Shown one piece after another: positions 1 through 8,387 of a DNA stretch of 64,000 bases (the first letter of the stretch is position 1; each line of letters starts with the position of its first letter). Origin of the DNA: JANQOH01 sp965242575 (GTDB taxonomy: Bacteria > Pseudomonadota > Alphaproteobacteria > UBA7887); NCBI GenBank assembly GCA_965242575.1, contig OZ251461.1, positions 806,001-870,000 on the forward strand, read 5' to 3'. The position numbers and the translations under genes were made by a program. The notes beneath the pieces were generated by a model. The model worked only from the letters and a program-made list of their open reading frames with translations. It searched no databases and had not been told where the DNA came from.

Positions 1-514
1 GACCTTCCACGTGGATGCGGCGTGGGATAAACCAGGGTATCGTTCGTTTGTAGTCCGCGAAAGTTACCTGTATTGCCAACAGAGGGGCATCGGAGGGGAA
101 ATTGGGAAACAATCTCCCCAGACGAGCCGCCAGTTCCTCGCTTGGAATGACCGCCTCGATTTTCAGATTCTCGTCGCTCGAAACGCTCACCGGGCCGATT
201 TCTATACGGGAATTGGGCGAAACGTCGCGACCGTGGAACAGAGCCGCGAAATCGGATGCGGACATTTTATCGCCATCTTCGTCCACAGCGGAAACGACTT
301 CGTCATGGCTGCTCGACAGCGTGGACAGCAATTGCTCATGGCCGCGCGACGCGTAGAGGCGCACCGCCTCGAGGGTGGCGGTCTTGCCGACGCCGTTCAT
401 TCCGGAAAGCAGGGTTACGCGCCCCAGACGCGGTATATCGAGTGCCCGGAGTCCCCGGAACCCGCGGATCGACAGACTGGGGAGATGCAGGGGTCGGCTC
501 GGTGACTCGGTCAT
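1..514 (-). CDS. P-loop ATPase, first 171 residues only (3' part outside window)
   Basis: Only the N-terminus is present; the gene runs off the left edge without a stop. After a short lead the protein reads LSIRGFRGLR and then a Walker A loop, GMNGVGKT, at residues 38-45. This order (beta strand with GFR, then P-loop) is typical of RecF/OLD-like AAA ATPases found in defence systems and DNA repair. The ATG at 514 follows a GGAAGG ribosome site and a good promoter. It lies downstream of another ATPase/DUF4276 pair on the same strand but has its own promoter. The family is secure at the level of ATPase; the exact system cannot be named without the missing C-terminus. Confidence 0.75.
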   Translation of the reverse strand, partial: MTESPSRPLHLPSLSIRGFRGLRALDIPRLGRVTLLSGMNGVGKTATLEAVRLYASRGHEQLLSTLSSSHDEVVSAVDEDGDKMSASDFAALFHGRDVSPNSRIEIGPVSVSSDENLKIEAVIPSEELAARLGRLFPNFPSDAPLLAIQVTFADYKRTIPWFIPRRIHVEG

Positions 515-542
515 AATGGCGCTACCTTCCTCGACTGACCAT

Positions 543-571
543 ATCATACCACCTTGCGCCAGCCGGCGCAA
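543..571 (-). promoter_or_regulatory. sigma-70-type promoter for the partial ATPase gene
   Basis: Read on the minus strand: TTGCGC, 17 bases, TATGAT, about 30 bases upstream of the ATG at 514. The near-consensus -10 and ideal spacing make this one of the clearest promoters in the window. The surrounding 515-715 gap holds no gene. Confidence 0.6.
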
Positions 572-715
572 GCGCGTGGAGGCGCCGGACCGCCAACGGC
601 GTCCTCGGGCTCCGACGGCGCCTCCGTCGGAACCCGCCGCGCCCCTTCCGCCGCCGCGAACGGCCGGACCGTCGCATGCGGCGCGGCCGCCGTCAAGCGC
701 GGGCGCCCGGCGCTC

Positions 716-1396
716 TCACGGCAGGCGTTCGAGGCGGTCCAGCCAGTCGGAGAAGTGCGGGCATTCGCGCCGGATGCGCGGCAGGCCGATCGCCTGGGCG
801 GCGAGCAGTCCGGATACCGGCTTGCGGTATCCGGGTATCAGCTTCGAGATCTGCTTGGAGGGGGCGGTGTCGGGCGAGTCGTCGATTTCCTCCGGCGTCG
901 CGAAGGAATCCCGTATGGCCTGGAACTTCGGCGCGAGGCCGGGTTGGTCCACTCCCCGGGCGAATTGCCGGCAATCGCTGAACAGCATCGCCTCGAATTC
1001 GTGCATCGCGACGTAGGGGACGAAGCGGGCGGGGTCGAAACGCGCGCCCATCGCCCCGCGCAGGTCGGCGAGCAGCGCGTCCTCGATTATCCCGGCCCTG
1101 TTCGCCGGCGCGACCGCCGCCGCCCGCCCCGGCCAATCCGTCGGAAGCCCGTAGTAGTCCACCATCGTCGTCGCGGCGCATCCCCTGTCCTCTTTGAGGT
1201 GGCGCACGATCTCGCGGCGCACCGCGCTCCAGGACAATATCCCTCCGCGCCGGTCGCGGCGGCGCGCGTTTCCAATCGGGCGGGCTCCAACGACATGAAA
1301 ACCGCAGTTATATAAGTGCGGCGCGAGTATGGTGTTTACGAATTCCTCTTCGGTATATCCCTCTACATGGACGAACAGCCGCCTTATCCCCGCCAT
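716..1396 (-). CDS. DUF4276 family protein
   Basis: A 226-residue protein starting MAGIRRLFVHVEGYTEE. The early VEGxTE motif, the MVDYYGLP stretch near residue 80 and the MHEFEAMLFSD segment are hallmarks of DUF4276. The acidic pattern (Glu near the N-terminus, Asp after a later strand) resembles TOPRIM-like nucleases; that link is inference. Its start overlaps the end of the ATPase gene 1384-2535 by 13 bases, so the two are probably translationally coupled and act together, as in other two-gene ATPase plus nuclease defence modules. The ATG at 1396 was chosen because residues before it are not conserved in style and overlap the ATPase. Confidence 0.8.
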   Translation of the reverse strand: MAGIRRLFVHVEGYTEEEFVNTILAPHLYNCGFHVVGARPIGNARRRDRRGGILSWSAVRREIVRHLKEDRGCAATTMVDYYGLPTDWPGRAAAVAPANRAGIIEDALLADLRGAMGARFDPARFVPYVAMHEFEAMLFSDCRQFARGVDQPGLAPKFQAIRDSFATPEEIDDSPDTAPSKQISKLIPGYRKPVSGLLAAQAIGLPRIRRECPHFSDWLDRLERLP

Positions 1397-2535
1397 TGCC
1401 CGCCCGTGTTCGGCCGCCCGCCCCCGTTCTCCGGAGCGGGGCGGCCGCCCAGTTCGTTTTTCTCCCACAGCTGGCCGAGGCTGTAATCCTCCAGCCATTT
1501 CTCGAGCCGCTCCCCGTCGAGTCTGGAGAATTCGGTTGCTCCGCGCACGCGGTCGGCGACGAGCACGTCCTCCGGATCGAAATGATCCAGCAGTATCGGC
1601 GACTGCGTGGCGAGCACGATCTGGGTGTCGACCGACGCCTGCTGGACCAGCGCCGCCAACAGCGTTATCGCGTGAGGATGCAACCCGAGCTCCGGTTCGT
1701 CGAGGAAAATTACCGAGGGGCGGCAAGACGCCGGCTGAAGCAACAGCGTCGCCAGCGCGACGAACCGCAACGCGCCGTCCGAAAAGGACGAGGCGTTGAG
1801 ACGTTCGTCCCATCCCTTATGCCTCCACCCCAGAAGAATCTTGTCCTCGTTAAGTGCGAGAGGCTCCAGAACGAAATCGTCGAAAAACGGCGCCGCCAGC
1901 CGCGCCGTGCGGCGTATCAGGTCGTACTTCCCGGCGTGCTTTTCACGAAGAAAATAGAGAAAGGCCGCGAGGTTGGCGCCGTCCGGCCGCAAGCATTTGT
2001 TGTCGTTCACATCCGCCGTCTTCTTCATGGGCGAATGGAAGCTCGTGTCGTGAAAGTGGTACGGGAGCCAGCGGTCGAACCGGTTGCGGACGCGTCCGGC
2101 GGCGGGAGGTTCGGGCGCGGATTCACCAAACCCCGCTTCGCCGTCATCGGAGGAAACGCCGCTTCCGTAACAGCCGCGGGCGTCTTCCCGGTCCGGATCC
2201 GTCAAGGATTCTTTTGACGGATACAGCCCATCTGCGTCGTCTGCCTCGAGATCGATCCCGTAGAGCTGCTTCCCGGGGCCGAACGAGACGCGGATCGAGA
2301 GAACCGGCGTCGTTCTCGACCCGAAATGCAACAGTTTGTCGGCGCCGCCGGCGCGGGCGACGTAGTTGCGCAAGCGGCCGGCGCCGATGGCCGCCAGGAA
2401 TTCGAACACGCCGAGGAAATTCGACTTCCCCGACCCGTTCGCCCCGATCAGCACGTTGATCGGGCGCAGCTCCAGCCGCTCCGCGCGCGCGATGCTCTTG
2501 AAGCCTTCCACGGTGATCCAGTCGAGAGCGGCCAT
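1384..2535 (-). CDS. AAA family (ABC-type) ATPase paired with DUF4276
   Basis: A 383-residue ATPase of the OLD/AAA_21 kind. Walker A GANGSGKS is at residues 31-38 after the ITVEGFKSI strand. The C-terminal third has a signature-like SDGALRF, Walker B VIFLDEPELGLHP and a switch segment LATQSPILLDHF. The middle is a variable, charged insertion with low conservation. It forms an overlapping two-gene unit with the DUF4276 gene downstream. In known systems such ATPases sense a trigger and control a partner nuclease; here that role is inferred from pairing and from the neighbouring methyltransferase and toxin-antitoxin genes. Confidence 0.85.
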   Translation of the reverse strand: MAALDWITVEGFKSIARAERLELRPINVLIGANGSGKSNFLGVFEFLAAIGAGRLRNYVARAGGADKLLHFGSRTTPVLSIRVSFGPGKQLYGIDLEADDADGLYPSKESLTDPDREDARGCYGSGVSSDDGEAGFGESAPEPPAAGRVRNRFDRWLPYHFHDTSFHSPMKKTADVNDNKCLRPDGANLAAFLYFLREKHAGKYDLIRRTARLAAPFFDDFVLEPLALNEDKILLGWRHKGWDERLNASSFSDGALRFVALATLLLQPASCRPSVIFLDEPELGLHPHAITLLAALVQQASVDTQIVLATQSPILLDHFDPEDVLVADRVRGATEFSRLDGERLEKWLEDYSLGQLWEKNELGGRPAPENGGGRPNTGGQWRG

Positions 2536-2643
2536 GCGCCGATCCTCACGCGACGTCCAGGCGGGAGCGGGCGGGCCGGCGTTCGACCGGCGCCGGGCCC
2601 GTCGCGCCAGTCCAACCGGGCATCGAATCGCCTGTTTAATTAT

Positions 2644-2729
2644 CGTCATTCCCGCGAAGGCGGGAATCTCTACCACAACGCGCGGCATTGCAGCGCTCGA
2701 CGGAGATTCCCGCCTTCGCGGGAATGACG
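2644..2729. repeat. large palindromic repeat (CGTCATTCCCGCGAAGGCGG type)
   Basis: Two 26-base arms (2644-2669 and 2704-2729) are inverted copies starting CGTCATTCCCGCG. Each arm is itself a small hairpin (CCCGCGAAGGCGGG). This compound palindrome resembles REP/MITE-like elements common in proteobacterial intergenic DNA. It sits in the 291-base gap between the methyltransferase and ATPase genes; I see no gene there. Confidence 0.8.
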
Positions 2730-2826
2730 GGGGGGAGAAACGCAAGCGGGCGATTCCGGATTCGGTCCGGCATCGCCGCCGCGCAAACGGACATGCGGGC
2801 GGGGCGCCCGCGCCGCGCGAACGCGG

Positions 2827-5616
2827 TCATGCCCGGAAGACCTTCATCGCCTCGTCGCCGAGGCGGTTGATGACCTTGACGGCGATGCGGCCCGACGCCG
2901 GGCGGGGGAAGGGGCGGGAGACGGCCGAATGCAAACTCGCCCAGGCGTCGGCGTCAATCTCCGCCTTCAACGTCGTCTTCAACGCCTTGTAGGGGTCGTT
3001 CGCCCCCAGGAAGTAGGCGTGGCGGACGAAAAAACTCTCCTCGTCGTAATCCGTGTCCACGAACCAGCAGGCGATGCCCTCCGGCCCGTCGCTCCGCACC
3101 TCGCCGGTGTTGGGGTGGAACACGTCGACGCCGTTGACCCGGACCCGGATGCGGCCTTCGCCGGCGTCCTCTATGTCGATGTCGGGTTCGCCGAAGACGA
3201 CGAACAAATTGCCCTTGCCGGTGTTCTTCAGGTCGCCGGCCATGTGCAGGTCGGCGTTCATCCGCGCCTTGAGCACGGGGACGCGGCCCAGTTTCTCGAA
3301 CTCGGTCGAATGCGCGTCGTAGGCGAAGGCGCAGGCGACCAGCACGTCGAACCCCGCCTCCGCCGCCTCGCGCGCCGCCCCCACCAGATCGGCGCGCTGG
3401 ACCGTGCCGAATTCGGGGCCGATGAACACGCCTGCGCGGCGGACCGCGCCGTCCTCCGTCCCGTCCTCCGCCCCGCCCTCGGCGTAGCGGCCCTCGGCGC
3501 AGACGTAGTCGCCGGGCCACGGCGCGACCGACGAGAACGTTATGCGGTCCTCGCGATGCGCCTGCTGGACGCCGGCGATGCGCAGATGGTCGAGGACGGT
3601 CCGGGCGAAGTCCGGCGACTCGCCGTAGCGGTCGCCGCCGTCGCCGAGGGTGTGGAAGCTCTCGCCGTCCTCGTCCACCGCCAGCATACGGTGCGGCACC
3701 AGGCTCTCGACGGTGAACGGCCCGGCGACGCGGACCCGCGCCTTGTCCTCGTAAGGCTTGTCGTAGAGGTATTCGGTATCGGCCTTCGCGGCGATGGCGG
3801 CGTCGATCTCCCGCTGCCGGGCGATGCGCGCCTCCCACCACGCGGCGTGCGCCGTCTTCGCGTCGTCCGGCCAATTGGCGCCGGCCTCGCGCGGGACCTG
3901 CCATTCCTCCCAGGACTCGCCCGCCGCCGCGTTGAGGGTGGCGCGCAACGGCTCCAGCGCGTCTTGCGCGGCCTCCCAGATCGTGTCGATTTCGGCGTTG
4001 TTGGCGATGGATTTGAGGGTGACGTGCGGGACGCGGGCATAAACGAAGCCCTGTCGGACGTCGCCGCCGGTCGGGGTTTCGGCGGGGGCGCGGCGGGTCA
4101 GCTCGGCTTCCTTGCGTTGGCCTTCGGGGCTGTCGGCGAGGAGGTACCACGGGTAGCGCGCGCCCATGACCCGCGCGCGGGCCAGCGCCAGCGCGACGCG
4201 CGAGGTGTCGATGGTTATCCAGCGCCGGCCCCATTGCTCGGCGACGTAGGCGGTGGTTCCGGAGCCGCAGGTGGGGTCGAGAACGAGGTCGCCGGGGTCA
4301 GTGGTCATGAGGATGCAGCGTTCCACGACCTTCGCGTTCGTTTGGACGACATATATTTTCTTGTCCGAAAACCCGCTAATTCCAACATCTACCCATATGT
4401 TGCTCCTGTTTATGACAGGAAAATCGGAAAGCATTCTCTTGTACCTGAACGATTTCCCCAGAGGGAAAAGCCTCGATGCCATATCTAGACGTCTTATTCC
4501 ATCATCGTGTGTTTTCCAGTGCGAATTCGCAGGGCAGGAAAATTCCTGATTCCATAGAGTAACCTTGCCAAGCGACACGCCGGATATGCCTTGGCTGGAC
4601 ATACCTTGATGCGCCAGTATCTTAGTTCCTTCCGGCAAATTGTTCGGATCCGACAATTCATGATCGGATAGCCGCCTTATGTCCCCTTTTGGGAATTCAG
4701 CCCAGTCATACTGTCCCGCATCGCGCGCAGGCTTCTTTTCATCATACAGGGCGCGATATTTTACGCTTTCCCGGTCTTTTGAATACCATATCAGCGTATC
4801 CGTAACATTGGATAACAAGGATGTCGCAAATCCACCCGTCTTGTTGAAATTTATTTGCGAGCAGAAGTTCTCTTCCCCGAACACCTCGTCCATCAACGCC
4901 CGCACGCGGTGGACGTTCTCGTCGCCGATCTGCACGAACACCGAGCCGCTATCCGCCAGCAGGTCGCGCGCCGCGGTCAGCCGGTCGCGCAAATAGCTCA
5001 AATAGGAGTGAATCCCGTCGCGCCACGTGTCGCGAAACGCCTTCACCTGCTCCGGCTCCCGGGTGATGTGCTCCCTCTTCCCGTCCTTCACGTCGCGGCT
5101 GGTCGTCGACCACTGGAAGTTCGAGTTGAACCGGATGCCGTAGGGCGGGTCGATATAGACGCACTGGACCTTGCCGCGCAGCCCGTCGCGGTCGGCGAGG
5201 CTGCCCATGACACGCAGCGCATCGCCCAGGACCATGCGGTTCGCCCAATTGGCGTCGTGGCGGTAGAACTCGGTGCGCGCCGCCCCCTCCGGAACGCCGT
5301 TGAAATCGGCGAACAGGTTCGGCGCGCCGTCGTCCTCGCCCGGGCGTTCGGAGGCGCGGACCAGGTCGTCGACCAGCGCCTTGGGGTGGACCTTCTCCTG
5401 TATGTAGAGCGGCGGCGCCTGGACGATGAGGTCGGACTCGTCCTGTTCGTCCTTGCCGCGCCAGACGAGCTGCGGGTCGAGGTCGCGGTCGCGGCGTTGG
5501 TAGGCGAGGCGGACGGGCACCTTGTCGGCGTCGGTCATCAGCGCGTGCGCCTCCGCCGTCGGCGCATTCCGCCGCCGCGCCCCGTCATGCGTCAGCGTCT
5601 CGACCTTCTTCGCCAT
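2827..5616 (-). CDS. Site-specific adenine DNA methyltransferase, type III Mod-like
   Basis: A 929-residue methyltransferase. The catalytic motif DPPY is at residues 156-159 and the S-adenosylmethionine loop, DPTCGSGT, at about 445-452. Catalytic motif before cofactor motif is the beta-class order of type III Mod enzymes. The stretch between (about residues 250-435, DNA 4310-4860) should be the target-recognition domain and is visibly AT-richer than the rest. A C-terminal extension of more than 400 residues follows. No Res helicase-nuclease lies next to it in the window: upstream is HepT, downstream a repeat and the ATPase/DUF4276 pair. It may be an orphan Mod or part of a hybrid defence island. 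Confidence 0.88.
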   Translation of the reverse strand: MAKKVETLTHDGARRRNAPTAEAHALMTDADKVPVRLAYQRRDRDLDPQLVWRGKDEQDESDLIVQAPPLYIQEKVHPKALVDDLVRASERPGEDDGAPNLFADFNGVPEGAARTEFYRHDANWANRMVLGDALRVMGSLADRDGLRGKVQCVYIDPPYGIRFNSNFQWSTTSRDVKDGKREHITREPEQVKAFRDTWRDGIHSYLSYLRDRLTAARDLLADSGSVFVQIGDENVHRVRALMDEVFGEENFCSQINFNKTGGFATSLLSNVTDTLIWYSKDRESVKYRALYDEKKPARDAGQYDWAEFPKGDIRRLSDHELSDPNNLPEGTKILAHQGMSSQGISGVSLGKVTLWNQEFSCPANSHWKTHDDGIRRLDMASRLFPLGKSFRYKRMLSDFPVINRSNIWVDVGISGFSDKKIYVVQTNAKVVERCILMTTDPGDLVLDPTCGSGTTAYVAEQWGRRWITIDTSRVALALARARVMGARYPWYLLADSPEGQRKEAELTRRAPAETPTGGDVRQGFVYARVPHVTLKSIANNAEIDTIWEAAQDALEPLRATLNAAAGESWEEWQVPREAGANWPDDAKTAHAAWWEARIARQREIDAAIAAKADTEYLYDKPYEDKARVRVAGPFTVESLVPHRMLAVDEDGESFHTLGDGGDRYGESPDFARTVLDHLRIAGVQQAHREDRITFSSVAPWPGDYVCAEGRYAEGGAEDGTEDGAVRRAGVFIGPEFGTVQRADLVGAAREAAEAGFDVLVACAFAYDAHSTEFEKLGRVPVLKARMNADLHMAGDLKNTGKGNLFVVFGEPDIDIEDAGEGRIRVRVNGVDVFHPNTGEVRSDGPEGIACWFVDTDYDEESFFVRHAYFLGANDPYKALKTTLKAEIDADAWASLHSAVSRPFPRPASGRIAVKVINRLGDEAMKVFRA

Positions 5617-5643
5617 TCACACGTTCCTCGCTCGTCGGGCGCC

Positions 5644-5706
5644 CCGGCGTCCCGCCGGCATCTTCTCTCTTGAATGCGCTTCGCGCATTGGCCGGCGGGA
5701 CGCCGG
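5644..5706. repeat. palindromic repeat with perfect 16-base arms
   Basis: CCGGCGTCCCGCCGGC (5644-5659) is perfectly inverted at 5691-5706 around a 31-base loop that contains its own small palindrome (AATGCGCTTCGCGCATT). It fills the gap between mod and hepT. A related element lies at 56206-56283, so this is a dispersed family. Confidence 0.75.
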
Positions 5707-5767
5707 CGCACCCAGGCGCCCCAGGGCGCGGCCCCTCCTCGCCATTTTCGCCCGCGGGGCGCGGGAG

Positions 5768-6130
5768 TCAACCGCCGGGCGCCGCCAGAAGGTTGCGCAG
5801 CGCGGGGAGCAGCGTCGGGACGCTGTCCCGGGCGGCGACCCAGATGGTGTCGTCGTCGATGCCGAGATACCCATGCGCCAGACGGTTGCGCATGCCGATG
5901 ACGGCCCGCCAGGGGATCTCGGGATGCGCATCGTGGATCGACGTCGAAACGCGCGTCGCCGCCTCGCCGATGAGTTCGAGATTGCGAAGCGTGGCGTCGT
6001 AAACCATTTCATCGGCGATGAAATCGTCCCGGGTCGGTCCTCCGGTGTATTTCACGACCTTCTCGCAAAAACCGATCATGTCCCGGATGTAGCAGCGCCA
6101 CTCCCGTCCTTCTCCGCCCGGGTCAGACAT
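5768..6130 (-). CDS. hepT: HepT-like ribonuclease toxin (DUF86)
   Basis: A 120-residue all-alpha protein with the HEPN-type RNase motif RNRLAHGY near residue 82, the R-x4-6-H signature of HepT toxins. The preceding WRAVIGM and the ELIGEAA segment also match the DUF86 family. It overlaps the MntA gene by 8 bases, giving the usual antitoxin-toxin operon. In known MntA/HepT pairs the nucleotidyltransferase adenylylates HepT near its active site and silences it. All expected residues are present, so it is likely functional. It extends the defence island around the methyltransferase. Confidence 0.88.
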   Translation of the reverse strand: MSDPGGEGREWRCYIRDMIGFCEKVVKYTGGPTRDDFIADEMVYDATLRNLELIGEAATRVSTSIHDAHPEIPWRAVIGMRNRLAHGYLGIDDDTIWVAARDSVPTLLPALRNLLAAPGG

Positions 6131-6458
6131 GAATCGCGTCCCTTTCGACGTAGGGCCGGAATTCGACGCGCAGCGCCTTGTCGGTGACGAGGTCGACCGG
6201 GCGGCCCAACAGGTCTTCGATGTGGAATTGCGTTCCGAAGAAGCGCTCCGGCGTCGCCGGCCCGTCGAACCGGACCAGCAGGTCGATGTCGCTGTCCGCC
6301 TTCGCGCCGTCGCGGGCGAAGGAGCCGAACAGCGTCAGTTCCTCCACCCCGAACCGCTCGGCGAGAGTCGCCTTGCACCCCCGGAGCGCGGCGAGGACGT
6401 CGTCGCGCGTCGGCGGCGCGCCGACCGGTTGCGTATCGGGGTTTCGAATCTCCGCCAT
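6123..6458 (-). CDS. mntA: MntA-like nucleotidyltransferase antitoxin
   Basis: A 111-residue minimal nucleotidyltransferase with the motif GSFARD-x5-SDIDLLV; the two Asp residues bind metal. MntA proteins transfer AMP to HepT toxins. The ATG at 6458 is preferred to an in-frame start 51 bases upstream because a GGAGG lies just before it and the family starts close to this point. The stop overlaps the hepT start. Confidence 0.88.
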   Translation of the reverse strand: MAEIRNPDTQPVGAPPTRDDVLAALRGCKATLAERFGVEELTLFGSFARDGAKADSDIDLLVRFDGPATPERFFGTQFHIEDLLGRPVDLVTDKALRVEFRPYVERDAIHV

Positions 6459-6544
6459 CCCCTCGCCTCCACCGCGCCGCCACGCGCACGGCGCCGGCGC
6501 TCCGGTCAAGACACCCGAATAACGCCGACGCGAGCGCGCAAAGA

Positions 6545-6569
6545 GGACGGCGGGGCGGGCCCCGCCCGG
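6545..6569 (-). terminator. hairpin downstream of precursor peptide 1
   Basis: GGGCGGG pairs with CCCGCCC just past the stop of the precursor gene; on the minus strand a pyrimidine-rich CCTCTTTG follows. It has no long T run, so it is only a candidate intrinsic terminator. Confidence 0.4.
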
Positions 6570-6570
6570 T

Positions 6571-6945
6571 TCAGCGGGGCAGGACGCCCTGCTTGGTGCT
6601 GATGGTGCTGGCGCAGCCGACGCAGCTCGGGATCGTGCTCGCGGTTCCGGCCGAGCTCAGCGGCACCGCGTCCGCCGTCGAGCCGCCCGCCACCGGGGCG
6701 AGCGCCCAGTCGGACAGTTCGGCGCTCGGGTCCGCCGGCATGGCGACGTGGTACACGGCATCGGTGTTCTCCACGACCCGGACCTCGGCGCCGGGCGGGA
6801 CCTCGACGCCGATCTCCGCGAGCGCGTCCGCCGCGTCGCCGGAATCGATCCGCGCGCGCAACTCCTCGTCGCCGCGGTAGCGCTCGGCCAGCGACTCCAG
6901 ATTCTCCATCATGGCCGAATGGCCATCCCGCGCCCAGTCGTTCAT
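6571..6945 (-). CDS. NHLP-type RiPP precursor peptide 1
   Basis: A 124-residue protein in two parts. Residues 1-88 form a nitrile-hydratase-like leader (YRGDEELRARIDSGD, then a VENTDAVYHVAMPADP block) ending in AGG at 86-88. The last 36 residues are a Ser/Thr/Ala-rich core containing STIPSCVGCA. This layout is that of precursors of ribosomally made, modified peptides with NHLP leaders, cleaved after Gly-Gly. The core CxxC motif is shared with precursor 6. Its own promoter overlaps the end of the DUF2325 gene. AAGGGA precedes the ATG. No modification enzyme is nearby. The family is clear; the product is unknown. Confidence 0.85.
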   Translation of the reverse strand: MNDWARDGHSAMMENLESLAERYRGDEELRARIDSGDAADALAEIGVEVPPGAEVRVVENTDAVYHVAMPADPSAELSDWALAPVAGGSTADAVPLSSAGTASTIPSCVGCASTISTKQGVLPR

Positions 6946-6980
6946 CGCGCCGCGTCCCTTCGTCTTTGCATCCGCGCGAA

Positions 6981-7009
6981 CCCCTAGCAGACGGGGGCAC
7001 GAATGTCAA
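6981..7009 (-). promoter_or_regulatory. promoter of precursor peptide 1
   Basis: Minus strand: CTTGACA (-35 at 7004-7009), 17 bases, TAGGGG (-10 at 6981-6986). It would start transcription about 30 bases before the ATG at 6945. The -35 overlaps the last codons of the DUF2325 gene. The same CTTGACA plus 17-base spacing precedes precursors 3 and 6. Confidence 0.6.
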
Positions 7010-8196
7010 GACGCGCCGGCGGGGCCGCCGGCCGCCCGGCGCAGGCCGTCGGCGAAGGACGACAGGCTCGCGCTGCGGAGCGGCACGAAGGTCCGCCGCG
7101 TCCGCTTGCAGAACCGCTTGGCGCGCCGGCATGCGCCGTGGCTTACGCAGTCCACCGGGCACATCGCCACCTCGCCCCGGCCGAGGACCCGTTCGAGCGC
7201 GCGGTCGTTGTCCTCCACCCCGCCGTCGTGATGGATGAAGCGCCCGTTGGCGTTCTCGACCAGCGATCGGAAATGCCCGATCAGGCCCGCCCGGCCGCCG
7301 ACATAGACGACGCCGCGCCCGGCGAGGTCGATGGGCGGCGCGGCGGCTTCGTCCGGCGCCGGGCCGCGGACCAGCGCCGCGAGGGATTCGCACTCGCCCT
7401 CCGCCGCCGCGAGCGACCGGCGCAGGCCGTCCGCCTCGTCCTCGCGCTCCCGCAGCTCCGCCGTCCGTTCGGCGAGCCGCCGCGCGCGGTCGTCCGCCAG
7501 CCGTTTGAGTGCGGCGGCGCGGACCTCGACGGCGCGGAGATCGGCGGCGGAGTCGCCGCGCGCGCGGCGGTTGGCGGCGACGGAGAGCCGGCGGTTCTCC
7601 GCCTCCAGCGCGTCGATGCGCGCGCGCAGGCGGTCGATCTCGCCGCGCTGCCCGGCGAGGCGCCGGCGCGCCCGGGCCGCGTCCTCGCCCGCCTCCCGCG
7701 CCTCGCGCTCCAGCGCCGTTAGCCGGCGCCGGAACGCGCGGTTCGTCGCGCCCTCCAGATGCGAGAGCATGTGGACCTCGCCGAACAGCGCCACCTTCAG
7801 GGCCCGCGTCGCCTCGGGGTGGGTCATCAGCGCCCAAAACGGGCCGGCGAACTCCCCCCGCTTCGCGTGCTCGTCCCAATACGCCCGCAGCTCCGCGTCC
7901 CCGGCGAGCGGCGCGCAGCGGCGGATATGGGCGCGGAACTTCCCGTCGAGCAGTTTCTGGACCAGTTTCGCCGCCGCGCCGCCGCCCGCCATCTCGTGGA
8001 CGAGGCGGCCGTGGACGTGGAAGTCGACGGCGTCCGGCGCCAGCCGCAGCCCGGCCCTGGCGGCGATCTTGCGCAGGTCCTCCACGGCGAGGCAGGTGCC
8101 GAGGATCATGCAGTGGTAGGCGGTCTCGAGCTCCCAGACGCGGCGGCGGCGCGCAGGCGCGGCCTTCGGCGCGGGCGGATCGGGCGGCAGGCGCAT
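7006..8196 (-). CDS. DUF2325 domain protein
   Basis: A 396-residue protein. Residues 1-180 are an alpha-helical region, 180-290 a long Arg/Glu-rich coiled coil, and the last 100 residues a DUF2325 domain: VVYVGGR, FIHHDGGVEDN, CPVDCVSHGACRRAK and CKRTRR, with the Cys residues that characterise the family. The biochemical function of DUF2325 is not established; the conserved Cys and His suggest metal or redox chemistry. A 23-bp Fur-like palindrome sits 22 bases before the ATG, so iron-linked control is likely. A precursor-peptide gene follows 60 bases downstream, with its own promoter. Confidence 0.85.
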   Translation of the reverse strand: MRLPPDPPAPKAAPARRRRVWELETAYHCMILGTCLAVEDLRKIAARAGLRLAPDAVDFHVHGRLVHEMAGGGAAAKLVQKLLDGKFRAHIRRCAPLAGDAELRAYWDEHAKRGEFAGPFWALMTHPEATRALKVALFGEVHMLSHLEGATNRAFRRRLTALEREAREAGEDAARARRRLAGQRGEIDRLRARIDALEAENRRLSVAANRRARGDSAADLRAVEVRAAALKRLADDRARRLAERTAELREREDEADGLRRSLAAAEGECESLAALVRGPAPDEAAAPPIDLAGRGVVYVGGRAGLIGHFRSLVENANGRFIHHDGGVEDNDRALERVLGRGEVAMCPVDCVSHGACRRAKRFCKRTRRTFVPLRSASLSSFADGLRRAAGGPAGAS

Positions 8197-8217
8197 GGCG
8201 GGGGCCTCGCGGCACTA

Positions 8218-8240
8218 TTGCGAACGGTTCTCATTCGCAA
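8218..8240. promoter_or_regulatory. Fur/Irr-like palindromic operator
   Basis: TTGCGAA (8218-8224), 9 bases, TTCGCAA (8234-8240) is a perfect inverted repeat with an internal GGTTCTCA. The outline matches alphaproteobacterial Fur-type boxes. It lies in the divergent region between the DUF2325 gene and thiSG, closer to the former. The remaining sequence to 8387 shows no TPP riboswitch core. Confidence 0.55.
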
Positions 8241-8387
8241 TATGACTCGCGCCGGCGGCGATTGCAAGTGCGACGCATTCGCATTTATCGGCCGCCCTGG
8301 CCCCGGCGCGGAGGTTGAACCCGGGCGGCGGCGAACCCATACTCCCGCCCGGCGGATACGGGCGCGCGGGAGGCCGAAAGTCGGGTC

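Noticed and set aside
2929..4488. 519-residue plus-strand ORF opposite the methyltransferase
   Set aside because: Antisense shadow in high-GC DNA; the minus-strand gene has the DPPY and cofactor motifs.
8241..8387. Possible TPP riboswitch before thiSG
   Set aside because: A GTTGAACCC fragment is present but the CTGAGA and CCTGATCTGG cores are not.
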